A stretch of DNA of 64,000 nucleotides from Fusarium oxysporum f. sp. lycopersici 4287 (lineage: Eukaryota; Ascomycota; Sordariomycetes; Hypocreales; Nectriaceae). A program made the translations under genes and the position numbers. How positions within the stretch are numbered: the first letter of the stretch is position 1; every line of letters starts with the position of its first letter. Location of the stretch: positions 2,934,627 to 2,998,626 of the forward strand of contig NC_030990.1 of the NCBI RefSeq assembly GCF_000149955.1, given 5' to 3'. Below, piece by piece: positions 33,501 to 45,282 of the stretch. A model generated the notes under the pieces. It was not told the DNA's origin and ran no database searches. It saw only the letters and a program-made list of their open reading frames with translations.

Positions 33501-36500
33501 TTACGCTTCAGAGGTCGAATTCGGTGGTGCGACTGCCGGCGTGGGCTTGTTTCCACCATTCTTGCCAACCTGTAACCGCTTTGTGTCGCGCTGGTCGGTC
33601 CCTTCATTAATACGTTTCTTATCTTTCTCTTTGTCCCGGCCGGCATTCTCTTTAGCCAGCTTTTTAGCTTCTCTCTCGCGTCGATCGTTTTCCTTCCTCA
33701 GGGCTTTAGACTCGAATTCATGCCAGTCATTATGTGTTGCGAGTCTACGGATTGGTTAGTGAGTGATGCTTGTCATATACAAGCTTGATCAACTTACTCT
33801 GTAGCCTGGCGGGCTGCTGGTGCTTCTTCCGTAAAGTATGCATGTTGGAGTACCTGTGCAGCGCTGGGTCTTTTTGCAGGGTCGTAATGGAACATGGCGG
33901 AGAGCAGGTCGAAGGCGGCTGGTGACATCTTATCACGGTACTTCTCTGCGAAGACATTCCTTCTCTTCACAGTTGGGCGCAAAAGTTCAAACCAAGCCAT
34001 ATCAATGAGATTGGGCCAGTCTTTCAAGTTCGGCGTGCCCATCACGTTGTAGATCTTTTCCAGTTGGCTAAGCTCGGTTCCGTCACCTGGGAAGATGGCA
34101 TTCCGATCAAAAATCTCAACCATGACGCATGCTGCACTCCAGACATCAACAGCAGCAGTGTACTTAGTCTCGCCAAGTAATAGCTCTGGTGAGCGATACC
34201 AGATGGTGATGACTCGGTTGGTGTAGTCCAGCTGGTGACGCTTGGCGTAGAATCGAGCGAGGCCAAAATCAGCAATCTTGAGGACTCCCTCGTTACTGAC
34301 GAGTATATTTGCGGCCTTGATATCGCGATGGAGTACCCCTCGCGTATGGAGATAATCCAAGCCCTCGAACATCTGTTTAGCGAGGTCTTTCTTTTGAGCC
34401 GTCTCCAGTTTGAATGTAGGGTGATTCAGCAGTCCTGTGAGGTCATGCGACAGGTACTCAAACACCATAAAACAATCATTCTTTTCGACCATAACCTCCT
34501 GAAGATTGACGATATTGACATGTCTGAGAGATTGAAGAAGCTTGATTTCTCGGATAGCTGTGACAGGAAAACCATCACGCTCGCCTTCCATTCGAATTCG
34601 TTTGAGGGCGACCATTCCCTTTGTGTAAACATTCAGGCCTTTGAAAACCTTGCCATAAGTACCGGAGCCAACGACTGATTCGTTTCCAGGTTTTCTGAAG
34701 AAGACAGATTCCGAGTCCACCAGATCAGCTGGGAGAGTCGGTCTTGGCTTCGGTCGTTTCATGATTTTCATCACCTTACGCATACGGGGCGCAACTCTAG
34801 GGCCTTCGGGAGGATGGCGACGCTCGTGGCGTGGTCGAGAGGAAGCTGGCTCTGTCGGTGCACTTCGGGGAGGTTCGCGCTCTTGATCTCGGGCTCGATC
34901 TCTGTCTCGATTCTCCGGCTGAGGTTCCCGCCGAGGAGCCGCATTCAACTTTTGTGATATCTCGGGCTTTGGCGCAGTGACCGCTGGCTTTGATGAAGGT
35001 TTGAAGGCAAAACTGAACTTGCTACCAGATGAACCTCCTGGACCAGATGGGGGTGGTCTGTTGGGGGTAGTCAATGGGCCTGCTCTGTCCTGAACACTCT
35101 GGCTGGTGTCTTCGCCCAATTTATCGTGAGACTGAAACACTTCTTCCTGAACATCCATAGGCTCAGAACCTGTATTTCCGTGGTCGTCCACATTGCTGAA
35201 GCGTTCATTGCCTAAATCATCGTGGTGTCCTCTTGAAGGAGGGCCTGAGTTCCAATGAGAATTCTTGAAGCCGCCTCTCCCACGACCTCGAAAACCGCCA
35301 CCTCTGTAGCCACCGCGGTAGCTCCCCCCCTGAGGGTACTGCTGCATCGGGCCTGTCGGAGCGGCGTATGGCGGTGACCGTGTAGTATTGGAATGATAAT
35401 GGCTAGAAGGGCCACTTGGGGGACCGTGACTACTCCCTTGAGGATACTGAGGTGGGTAGGACCTAGAATGGCGTCAATAGACGATTATATTTGTGCTTAT
35501 TGCCAGGGTCTACTTACTGATGACCATTCCATCCACCACGTGATGGCCCGTAGGGTGATCGTGAAGGCGAGTTATGGTACGAAGCGTGTTGGGGTGATGG
35601 GGAATACTGATCGTTACTGATATGTGATTTTTGGTGATACTTCGGGTTATAGCCTCCTCGAGGATTGCTTCTGGAGGTCATATCTTCGTCGATATCGGAC
35701 CTCGAAGAATGACGCCAGCCGGGCGACCCTTCTCGAGATCTCCGTTCCCTACTTGCTTGAGGTGATCGTGGTGGAAGCTGTCGCCGCGAGGAAATCCGCT
35801 CAAGACCTGACGTCCGTTGATCCTCGCGAGATGATGCACGAGCTCTTCGGGATGAAGCCAAGTGGTGCTCTGATGTAAGCGATCGGCTTCGTGACCGTGG
35901 TTGAGGTCGTTCTAATTGGGACTGAGCCTCTCGGTCTGCCCGTCGCGAACCCGAGTCCGACTTTGCTGGGGATCTAGGTCGTGAACGTGTGGGGGATCTA
36001 GAAGATCGTGCTTGTTGGCGAGGCGATGTTTTACGTCGGTCGCGTGAGGAGTGCCTGGCGTGCTTCCTAGATGGAGACTCTAGGCTGATGTCCCTTGTCC
36101 TTGGCCTTGGGCTCCTGTTTCTTCTGGATCTCTTTCGATTGGAAATGGTTAAAGAAGGGCTCCGACTTCGATGTCGTTTGGCTGCCGAGGGCGATGCCCT
36201 GCTGATATAGTCGTGGCCTGGACTTCGGCTCTGGCTTCGCCGCGGAGGCTTCTCCTCGATTTCGCGATGGCGTTCTCGATAACGCGGAATAAGATCTTCG
36301 ACTTCTGGTCCTCGACGTGATGGTTCGGGCGATAGACGAGAAGCGCGATCACGACTACGATCGTGCGAATGGCGACGACGGCGAGATGAATGAGAATCTG
36401 GTCTTATGGGTGGGCGGTTGCGGCGTGCGTCGGAATCGTGGCGAGAATCGCGAACTTGACGGGGAGACCTTGATCTCTGTGAGGGCTTCATTCCTCGCTC

Positions 36501-36593
36501 ATGTCGAGCCCGTTCTCCTTGGTCATTAAGTTCTCGCTCGTCTCTCATGGCAGCATGTCGACGTCGACGTGGAGGTTTGGATACGTTCTCCAT
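33501..36593 (-). CDS. CTK1: CTD kinase catalytic subunit Ctk1 (CDK12/13 type)
   Basis: Three exons, 36593-35518, 35462-33798 and 33744-33501, give 994 residues. Residues 1-360 are packed with RS/SR and R-rich stretches. A short RG box follows (GGYRGGGFRGRGRGG, about 409-423). The kinase domain (about 615-910) shows GSGTYGKVFKG, a PVTAIRE helix, HRDIKAANIL (about 737), DFGLAR, and the activation-loop threonine in QLDYTNRVITIWYRSPE. The tail is lysine-rich. Ctk1 phosphorylates Ser2 of the RNA polymerase II CTD with cyclin and third-subunit partners, linking elongation to splicing and 3' processing. The RS-rich N terminus resembles animal CDK12/13 more than yeast Ctk1. Bur1/CDK9 is less likely given the PITAIRE-like helix and RS region. 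Confidence 0.92.
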
Positions 36594-39225
36594 GAGTGCA
36601 GCTGGGCGTCGAGTTTTCAGTGGTTACTTAGGGGCCGCACCTTAACCGATGGGAATGACCAGGTACCTTGAGCCTTGACGTGGTGACCCGCTAACTATCG
36701 GTGGCCCCGTGCGGTCGCGGGGAATTTAAGATGTAGGCTTTTTGGCCCAATGCAGGTCGGGGAATTTTTGTCATCTGCAAAATCAGCGCGATTGACGCAA
36801 AAAGAAAGGAAGAATGAAGCCAACGATTGGGGTAATGTGAGTTTTGGGTTAGAGTTGCCTTGCCAGGATCTGTCGGTAGTTCAAGCTCGCCCCGAGTAAA
36901 CTCATGTCCTAAAGCACCGAAAGCTGGTGATAGGCACAGAAATGATCGAAATGGGCAGATATCTCTAGCTCTTGACGAGCTTGATGAATTTCCCGAGTAC
37001 ATGCACTTGCACGCTCTTCCAGCTCTTTGGGCGTCATGCTTTCGCCCATGCACTGGCTATTGTGCAGCGTCCGTCCGGAGATGTTTGCAAATATCAAGCG
37101 CCTTGGTGTTAGCTGTTGATGGTTGGATCGCTTGGGTTAACCCCCAATGGTTCCACCAAGTAAGAGACAGCATGATCTCATCGTATCGCTGCTCTCAAAA
37201 GAGCAAAAGAACTACATACGAATCCATGTGGATAATTTACGACAGTCCAAATCACGACTGTGACTTCCTCTTAACACGTCAATGCTCGTCCAGCCAAGCC
37301 ATCCAGTACTTCGAGCGTGAAGACACATCATGGTGACGCAAAATCCACCTGCTGCGCCTGAGATAGCGATTCATGCTCTCGAACAAGAAACAAGAGCCAG
37401 AAAGCCTGCCAAATTCTGATAACAGAGTCATGCTGCCATAGATTATCGACCCTTATCAGACGACTCGACTCGGAGGTCATCCAAGACCATATCAGCACCC
37501 AGTGCTGCATTCATGGTAAAAAAAATCAGAATTGAAGCATGTGATGAATTACCCCTTCAGCCAGTTAAGTGATGCCCGAATCAGTGCGTAACATTGTTTG
37601 GTTGTATGGACTGCAAGGCAGAGTTTTCCTATGCCTGCGACAATGAGGACCAATGTTATGGAGAACCGAGTGTTAAAAGGCTTCAGCGCACGAAGCAGAT
37701 CGCAGCAACCGAAGCAAAACCATGCAGGAGAACCAAAACCTGGTGCAAGATGGATAAGGCTGTGATAATTTTAGCCTGCATCTTAGCAGACCATACTGAA
37801 GTAGGAGCGGGACTTCCAGAGCTTCGGTTTTATGAATGAAGTTCCAGTACACGTGGAGGTTTTCGAATGCGTTAGAGCAAGTTGCATATAGCTGCTGGTT
37901 CATCAAAACAAGGCGTACGGAATGGTGATGAGGTTGAAGGGTGTGCTTATGGTGGTTCGGATTGTCGGAAGGGGATGGGAGCACTATATAGTGCGCTCGG
38001 TCGATAGACGGGTCATTTCATTTCGTGGTCAGCCTGGCCAAATGGAAATTGCAAGCCATTTTGAGACCATCATCCAGGTGTCGTCTATTATCACAGTATC
38101 AGAACAGCAGCCAGTTGGCCATCTTCTGGCGATTGTGACTGGGTGTAGGTTGATGGTTGAATCCTTGTTGTGGGAAATTCCAGAGTGCCGGGAAGAGCAA
38201 GCGTCTTAGTCACGTGAAAACACAGATGCACGTGGCCTTACCTTGGTATCACAACCTGGAAAGAAGCTGAACCACCAACCGAATGGTGGATTGGAGAATA
38301 TTGAGAATATGTCTTAAAGAGCATTACCGTAGTATCTGGATGCGCTGAACATATGACATCTCTAACTGCATGGAGACTCGTGATAGGACCATATACCTAA
38401 GTTATATATAACAGCACATAGAGAAGGATAAAATAATTAGGAAGAGATTGAGCTTTGTTTCTTTCAATGTAACCCCGTTTCCAGTCTCAATGTTTGCATC
38501 GGTTTATCGTACATGCATCAATATCCAACATTGGTACGGATAATCACTGTCAGTTGTACCCTGCAGCTGCGCCAAGGTACATTTTAGGAGGCTCATTGCT
38601 TATGAAATCGCCTAAAATCGTGCCTCGGTTCTTTGGTCATTGTGGCCCCACTTGCCGAGCGCCAGGTAAGAAGTTAAAATGCAAGTCTCAGATGGACGAG
38701 ACCAACGCTGCACCAGACCTGATCTAAAGTAAAAGTCTTCAACAAAGACCATTCCGTAAGGTCATCTAGAGTAAGGCGGGAATTAGACCGATATTATAAC
38801 ATTTATGGGTGAAATAGTAATTGCACTTGTAGCACGCGAGATTTAGATACTTAAACCCTTAACTGGAATTTTTAGTTAGTAACCTGAAAGATCTCTAAGT
38901 TAGATACAAACAAAAGTATAAATGATAGCAGGTACAGATCTATCCATGCCAGCGATGGTTGTTTCGGCCACCGGAACGGGTGTATCCACCGTAAGATCAA
39001 CTAGAACCAGGCTACCTAGCCAGGGCATGGAAGTCGTTCCGTTTTGTCGTTGGAGGATGGAGGGGCAATTTGCTGGTTGATAAATGCCAAAAATCTATTA
39101 ATACGTCCCTACCCTCACCCCCTTTCAGCTGTATCCATCTTTGCTTGTGCTCGATTCTTCTCTTCTCTTCACGTGGGTCTGAAAGTGGTTCACATACGTC
39201 GGTCACGGCTTGTACGGATCTCATC
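36594..39225. other. Gene-poor region, 2.6 kb
   Basis: No supported gene. A frame of about 158 codons near 36860-37336 on the + strand begins at TTG, and a 95-codon ATG frame at 37922-38209 has no domain. Bases 38750-38960 are clearly AT-rich, perhaps a decayed repeat (inference). The right end supplies the promoter of the hydrolase gene, with CT-rich sequence at 39110-39175. Confidence 0.45.
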
Positions 39226-40804
39226 ATGGAGTGGCTTGGACACGCAGAACTCAACTTCACTCATGCGCCTTCACCACGAAAGGTGCAAGAGAAAGATGGC
39301 AATGTCACCGATCTCTTATCCATCTGCGAAAAGGCAACACCGCCATGCCGACTGAACCCACTGCTCTTCAATGGCCACCTGCAGACGATGTGGACAGCGA
39401 CCAAGCCTGCTGGACCCAAGATTTACTATAAGCGCAAGATTTTTGACGCTGACCACAAGATCTACCATGGAACGTTCGCTGTGGACTTTGCTGTTGAGCC
39501 TTTTGAGGCCCCTGAGGACCCTTCATTGTCTCGACGAACAGCATACTTCACTCCGGAAGAGTTTGAGCATATCGGGTCAGACGACCACAAGCCCATGCTT
39601 GTTGTTCTGCATGGTCTTTCAGGTGGTTCTCACGAGATCTACCTTCGACATACTATTGCGCCATTGATTGGCGAGGGCGGCTGGGAAGTCTGCGTTGTTA
39701 ACTCGCGAGGTTGTGCGCGCAGCAAGATCACCAGTGGTGTCTTGTACAACGCTCGAGCGACATGGGATATTCGTCAGGTAAAGGATACTCGTGCTTCAAG
39801 GAGAACATCCCACTAATATTCATCCAAGACAATAAAATGGTTACAGAAAACTTTCCCTAACCGACCTTTGTTCGGCCTAGGGTTCTCTCTCGGAGCGAAC
39901 ATGCTCACAAACTATATAAGTATTACTTCCCCGAATCTTGGCTCAGTCTAACACAAACTACTGTGGCGAGGAGGGTCCCAACTGTGTCCTCAAAGGAGCA
40001 GTTGTATGCAGCAACCCATTCAATCTAGAAGTTTCCAGCAAGATCCTACAGAACAGCTACATGGGCAAAGAAGTTTATCTTCGAGTCATGGGGAGTGAGT
40101 CGACATATTCATACGTAGTTTATTAAAACGCTTGCTGATGTTATCAAGGTGCTTTGAAGGAACTCGCTGCCACACATAGAACTGAGTTGGAAAAGTACAG
40201 CAAAATCGATGTCGAGGCCGTGATGAACATCACGTATCTCTATGAGTTTGATCGCCTCATCCAGTGAGTCGCTTCCCTCTATTCTGACTAAAAATTGACT
40301 TTGCCAGATGTCCTTCTTGGGGGTATCCGACGGAGAGTGCATACTACCGCGATGCTTCATCGGTGGATTCCATTCTTTCCATTGAGATTCCTTTCCTGGC
40401 TGTCCACTCAACTGATGATCCGGTAAGGACTCCGGTTTTCTGCTCTATTGTAACTTATCAACCATTCCTAACCGTTCCAAGATTGCTGTTAAGGAAGCTA
40501 TTCCCTATGAAGAATTCAAACAGAATCCCAACACTGTCCTTCTCACCTCTAGCCTGGGAGGACATCTGTGCTGGTTTGAAACCTCGGGCGATCGTTGGTT
40601 TACAAAACCTGTAAGTTCTTATTAGTGATAATCGTAAGACATCAAAACTAATATTTATAGGTTGCCAACTTCTTAAACCATCTTGCTTTCAAGACTGATC
40701 TCAATGATCTCAGGCCTCTCGTCAACCCCAACAACAATGATCATTTAGCCGACGGACATGGCTACATCCCCATGCGACGCAAGCTGGTCATTGTGGAAGA
40801 CTAA
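39226..40804 (+). CDS. Alpha/beta hydrolase, EHT1/EEB1-YheT family (fatty acid ester synthase or esterase)
   Basis: Seven exons: 39226-39777, 39829-39915, 39962-40094, 40149-40263, 40308-40422, 40482-40610 and 40661-40804, giving 424 residues. The family opening CRLNPLLFNGHLQTMW is present, then the lipase-like LVVLHGLSGGSHE, nucleophile elbow GLGFSLGANMLTNY (Ser about 204), the Asp in HSTDDP (about 332-333) and His in LGGHLCWF (about 362). Yeast Eht1 and Eeb1 make and cleave medium-chain fatty acid ethyl esters. Bacterial YheT is a general carboxylesterase. The junction after exon 2 works only as an AT-AC intron (39916-39961). All other introns are GT-AG. The substrate in this fungus is unknown. 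Confidence 0.9.
39916..39961 (+). other. Candidate AT-AC intron (46 bases)
   Basis: The intron would start ATAAGT and end CTAC, with CTAAC at 39949-39953 as branch site. It turns MLTNY plus CGEEG into one family-like stretch. No GT-AG choice keeps the frame. The direct repeat ACAAACTA at its ends leaves the exact cut point open by a few bases. Confidence 0.65.
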
Positions 40805-41166
40805 GCAACCGACTTGACACAAAGTCAACCCATTCCAAAGAACTCTAAGAAGGGCCCCTCGACGCAGTCGATGACCACAAGTAGATTAGCACAGTATAGA
40901 CATTTATAGAAGCGCGTTTATAGATCATAGATTTGACACAGAATGCTCAAAGCTCAAAGCTCAAAATGAATCCGATCATTCCATCTAATTGAGTAGATCT
41001 GCATCCGAAGGAACAACCGTGGTTCGAATACAGTCTCGTGCTTTTATACCGCTGAATCTCCAGAAACCACCAGAAATCATGGTATGACCTCAGCCTATCT
41101 ATCAAACTCCATGCGCCAAACAATGCAAAAACTCCGAAAACTTTTGCCATATCATCGGTCGAGGGC
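40805..41166. other. 3' intergenic between hydrolase and LOC1
   Basis: Convergent gap of 362 bases with both 3' ends. No gene seen. Confidence 0.6.
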
Positions 41167-41810
41167 TTAGGCGAACGATACTCGCTTCTTGCCCTTTGAT
41201 TTTGTCCCCTTGCTACCGCTCGTGGTGAACTCCTTGATGTTGTCCTCTGCGTCACCTGTACTCTTGCGCTTTCTCCTCTTTCGGAGAGAGTCTTTGGTAT
41301 CCTCAAGTTTCGACTGCTTTTCTTGTTCTTTCTTCTCGGCCTCGGCCTTGCGCGCTTCGCGAATTTCTTCCATCTGACGCTGTTTGATCATCTTGGACTC
41401 AATCTGGCCGTCCTTCTCCGCCTGGACGAGCGCCATGATAGTACTCATACTTTCCTAGAGGGATAGCAGGTTAGAAATACGCAAGCGCGTTAGGGACCAT
41501 AGCTTCTTACCTGATCATCAGCAAAAACCTTGCCTTTCTTCTTGCCGCGAGGTTTGATAACACCCACAGGCGTGACTGTGTTGAGCTCAGGAATACCCAG
41601 CTGTTGGTCCGTATACTTCTTCTTCTTAGGGTTCTTGAACTTTTGCAGAAGTGCCTCGCGACCCTTGTCTTTGACCTGCTTGCTCAGCGTGGGGCCCTTT
41701 GGCTTCTTGGACTTAGCAATGCCATCGGTGGCGGAGCGCTTGGAAGTTTTTGCAGCACCAGGAGCAGCGGCGTGCTTGTTTTTGATGGTCTTTGTTCGTG
41801 TGACACCCAT
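41167..41810 (-). CDS. LOC1: 60S ribosomal subunit assembly/export factor Loc1
   Basis: Two exons, 41810-41511 and 41454-41167, give 195 residues. It is very basic throughout, starting [18 protein letters not shown]. It has lysine runs ([30 protein letters not shown]), then a charged coiled-coil region (residues about 101-165: [18 protein letters not shown], and [14 protein letters not shown]), and ends GKKRVSFA. The order fits Loc1, a nucleolar protein needed for 60S assembly and export and, in yeast, for ASH1 mRNA localisation. The intron uses GTAAGA and CTAG. An in-frame upstream ATG at 41909 exists, but the 33 extra residues look like leader and are not expected in the family. Confidence 0.88.
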
Positions 41811-43684
41811 TGCGATAGTGGTGGAGGTGTGCGCTTGAGATGTGTCCTCGGTACCGCAAGGTTTGAGTGTTGTCGACCTAAGTCCAGGAATATTTTTTTC
41901 CTGGAGCAATGTGATAAGAGGTCACGATAAGAAACTTTTTGGGCTGTGAAGTGGGGCCGAGTGGGTGAGCCTAGAAGGGGCGATTGGTCTCAGCTTTGAT
42001 GAAACTCGAACTCATACGTACATAGTAGCAAGACCAATGGTAAAGATGCAGCAATTACTAGTATAATAAGCCGAGAGATGAGTTGTAGTCTGCGACCGCT
42101 AGTTACCTACTTTACACGCCAATAGGGAGAAGTCAGGTGATAGGAGTTCTGAAAATACCTTACCCACTATGAAATGTCGGATAAGAGCCTCCAGGTAACT
42201 GCTAGATGCTTATGTCAGTTTGGCATTACAAGATTTCTATGTTGTTCGACGAATGCAAGTTTAATACCTGTCGCAAAATTGTACTTGAAAGGGTCTTGAT
42301 GCCTGACCTGCCAGTGTTCTAGTCTCCTATCCAGGATAGGCGAATCAAGACTCATCGGAGATTCATGATGCTACCAACCTACAAGTCATGATCATCCCCT
42401 CAGTCGTGGGTAAGGGGTCTTGCATGTATCAAACCCTGGTTTCTTTGGTTTATCTCACATGTTCGGAGTCGAATGTCACTGCCAGCTCCAAGGGAACCAT
42501 TCACAAGTCAATTTACCAAGATCTTTTGAAAACACTAATCAACCCCATAGTACTATTATGCCGAGAAGGAAACGGCTTTGACCTGGTTCTCAGCAGATCT
42601 CATAATTAAGGCACGGGAGTTCGGTTTATCAGTGCTAGTGATGAGGAAACGATTAATGGGGGTTGTCTTGGATGAGACTGAAAGACATATCGCCATTGTG
42701 TTACTCACTTGTGCATATTGTTTTCGAAATTCTGAACCGGCTCTTGGGAAAGGTAATTTCACTATTCCACAATTTTTTCTGACTACCTCGACCAGTAGTT
42801 ATGAGCCTCAACTTCTCAGGCTACCTCAGTTGACATTAACATGGGACTACTCGGTCACTGTCGTCATTTTTTGGGGCGACCTCTAATGTAAGGTACCTAG
42901 ATCGTCACGGCATGTACTGCTCTGTAGAATCGGTCATGATTTCATATGTGGACGGGGCCTGGGGGCTGGGGATGGGTGTTTAGCATAGTCAGGCAGGTTG
43001 GACAGGCTTTTCGCAGCCTGGCTGGAGTATTTCCCAGCGAGATGGGTGCTAGCTTCCAGGGCTTGCGCTCTGACAGGGGCCATCGTGAGTAAACTCTAAG
43101 TACATGACCATATGAAGATAGCCGCGAGGCTACATAAAAAGTACACAGGCCTGTCACTCACCTCCCGCTGTGCTGTCGGATTTTTTTAGTACCAAGGTAA
43201 CGTTAGGTTAGTACCTAGTAGGTGGGCTGTCAGAAATTCTTCCATACCTCTAAGATACTATCTTTCCCACTTGCAACTCTTCCAAATCAAAATTCCCAAA
43301 CATCCAACAACCTCATCTTTGACGTTCCAATCTCTCCAGCTCTTTTTTGTAATCCGTACTACGACACTGTGAAACACCACAACGTCACGAATTCGTCCAT
43401 AACCGTATCATACAATATCTTTCGATCTTAAACAAATCTCGCCGTGAACCTACTGATCACCCCCCTCACTCAACCTTGAGACAGTGTAACTCCCAACGGC
43501 CAGCATCACGAACATCGACCGCTATTTCTACTAAATCGACACCGACACTACCAGCCGCAGTCTATAAGCGTATCGACGTCGCACACGCTTTCTCCGATTC
43601 TCTCCCTGGTCTATTCAAGGCGTCTTTACCAGGTCTTCCCCGCCCTCTATCGATTTGTCGACAGACCTGTCCCATTCGGTCTTG
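41811..43684. promoter_or_regulatory. Divergent intergenic region LOC1 / eIF4E2
   Basis: About 1.9 kb. Frames such as 42578-42886 (102 codons) lack domains and are not called. From about 43240 the + strand is CT- and A-rich, which looks like the eIF4E2 leader of roughly 440 bases. That leader has no ATG before 43685. AGGTACCTAG occurs at 42891-42900. Confidence 0.45.
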
Positions 43685-44817
43685 ATGGATACTAGCAACC
43701 TCTGGTCCCGCCGCACAAAGTAAGTTGCACATTCACCTACAATATGGAGTTCTCACCAACACCTTGTTAGCACCGGCAAGCTTTCCCTCTCAACACCCGG
43801 ACAAGGGTCCAGTGGTGACTCCTTCAATCGCAATGCCTCATTCCCCAAGCGCCAAGGTGGCGATACTCCTTCGTCGACTAAACCGAACCCTTTCAACACC
43901 ACACCTGGAGGTCTAGTGTCGCCCACGAGCGGTGCCTCCAGTGCCTTTGGCCTAGGCTCTGGAGCATTTGCTTCGTTTGGGTCGGCTAAAACCCCGAAGA
44001 ATTCAGCCAACCCTTTCGATACTGCCATGGCATCAGCGGTAGTCAAGTCTGGTACGAAGGACCCATCTAAGAATGCGGGCAAGGGAGCTGGCATGACTGC
44101 GATTTCTGAGAACAACCAGTCTGGGGTATCCACGGCAAATCCTTCGCATGCGTTAGTTGATTCATGGACATTTTGGTACCGACCCCCGATCTCGAAGGCA
44201 CACGGCTTCATCGAATATGAGAAGACGCTACACGAGATCGCAACTGTACGGACTGGGGAAGAATTCTGGGAGATCTATCGTCACCTGAAACGTCCCTCTA
44301 CACTCCCCGTTGTCTCTGATTTTCACCTTTTCAAGAAAGGCATTCGCCCAATATGGGAGGATGATGTTAACAAGAAGGGCGGAAAGTGGGTGGTTCGGAT
44401 GAAGAAGGGTGTAGCAGACAGGTACTGGGAAGATCTCATTCTCAGCCTCATTGGTGATCAGTTTGCCGATGCTGGCGATGATGTTTGTGGTGCTGTGTTG
44501 AGTGTTCGCAATGGTGAGGACATTCTCAGCATCTGGACTCGCACTGACGGTGGTCGAGTTATTAAGATTCGGTAAGTTTCAATGGCGTGTAATCGACTTA
44601 CTCTGATTTTAGCTAAATGGTGAACAGCGAGACGATGAAGCATGTCCTTAACTTTCCAGCAAGCACTCGCATCGAATTCAAGAGCCACGATTCCAGCATT
44701 CAACAACGAACAGCCATCGAGGAGCAGCGCCGCGAAAAGGCTGGCCAACATCACCACCACGACAAGCGCCACACAGGCGGGCCCTCGAAGCAGGCAGCTG
44801 AACAGTCCCACCCTTAG
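43685..44817 (+). CDS. eIF4E-family cap-binding protein, class II (4EHP/eIF4E2-like)
   Basis: Three exons, 43685-43719, 43771-44571 and 44628-44817, give 341 residues. The first 130 residues are disordered and rich in S, T, G and P. The fold begins at HALVDSWTFWYRPP (Trp about 144), where canonical eIF4E has a W-x-L-W/F pair. It continues with EEFWEIYRHLKRPS, DFHLFKKGIRPIWEDDVNKK (Trp about 206, the cap-stacking position), GGKWVVRMKKG and GAVLSVRNGEDILSIW. The DFHLFK and GGKW pattern and a long C-terminal tail match the 4EHP class better than the main eIF4E. Members bind the mRNA 5' cap and often repress translation. The C terminus is rich in H and Q (HHHHDK). A role as the chief cap-binding factor is not excluded. 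Confidence 0.88.
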
Positions 44818-45282
44818 GAGATTAAAGCGCGCTCTTGGAAACCCATCTCGGTGTAGTCTTTGTATTGTATATCATGAGTGCCTTCAAACGCCAGCGTTGA
44901 GGGGCATGTTCTTTTTGCTCGTTCTGTTCCTTTGTTTCCACAATCACCTTTGGGCGGAGTTGGAGAATTCTTCTGGATGGGGGCTGTGATACCGTGTTTA
45001 TGAGGCTTAGGGTAGGTGGACTGGACAACTAGATATGAGACATCGGCTGGGCACGACGGGCGAGGTCACGGTGATGACCTTGTTTATGAACGATGTATTA
45101 CTAGCTGCGTATGATCGGGTACGGCTCGCCATAGCGTATTTCAGCGAGAGCTACAGTTCAAAGAGCGAGCTTATGGAGCTGAGATTTCTCTTCCAGGAAC
45201 GAGAAGATTGGATCGTGAAATTGTGATATTAAAATCTATTGTGTATGCACGGATAGAGGCTCACTATTGGTGGTGTTTACCG
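44818..45282. other. 3' intergenic between eIF4E2 and SAD1
   Basis: Convergent gap of 465 bases with both 3' untranslated regions. A 63-codon frame at 45035 is not supported. Confidence 0.55.

Noticed and set aside
33239..33646. A 135-codon frame on the - strand
   Set aside because: It overlaps the last CTK1 exon and its 3' region in another frame and has no domain.
36860..37336. A 158-codon frame on the + strand
   Set aside because: It starts at TTG, shows no family signal, and no splice-joined extension was found.
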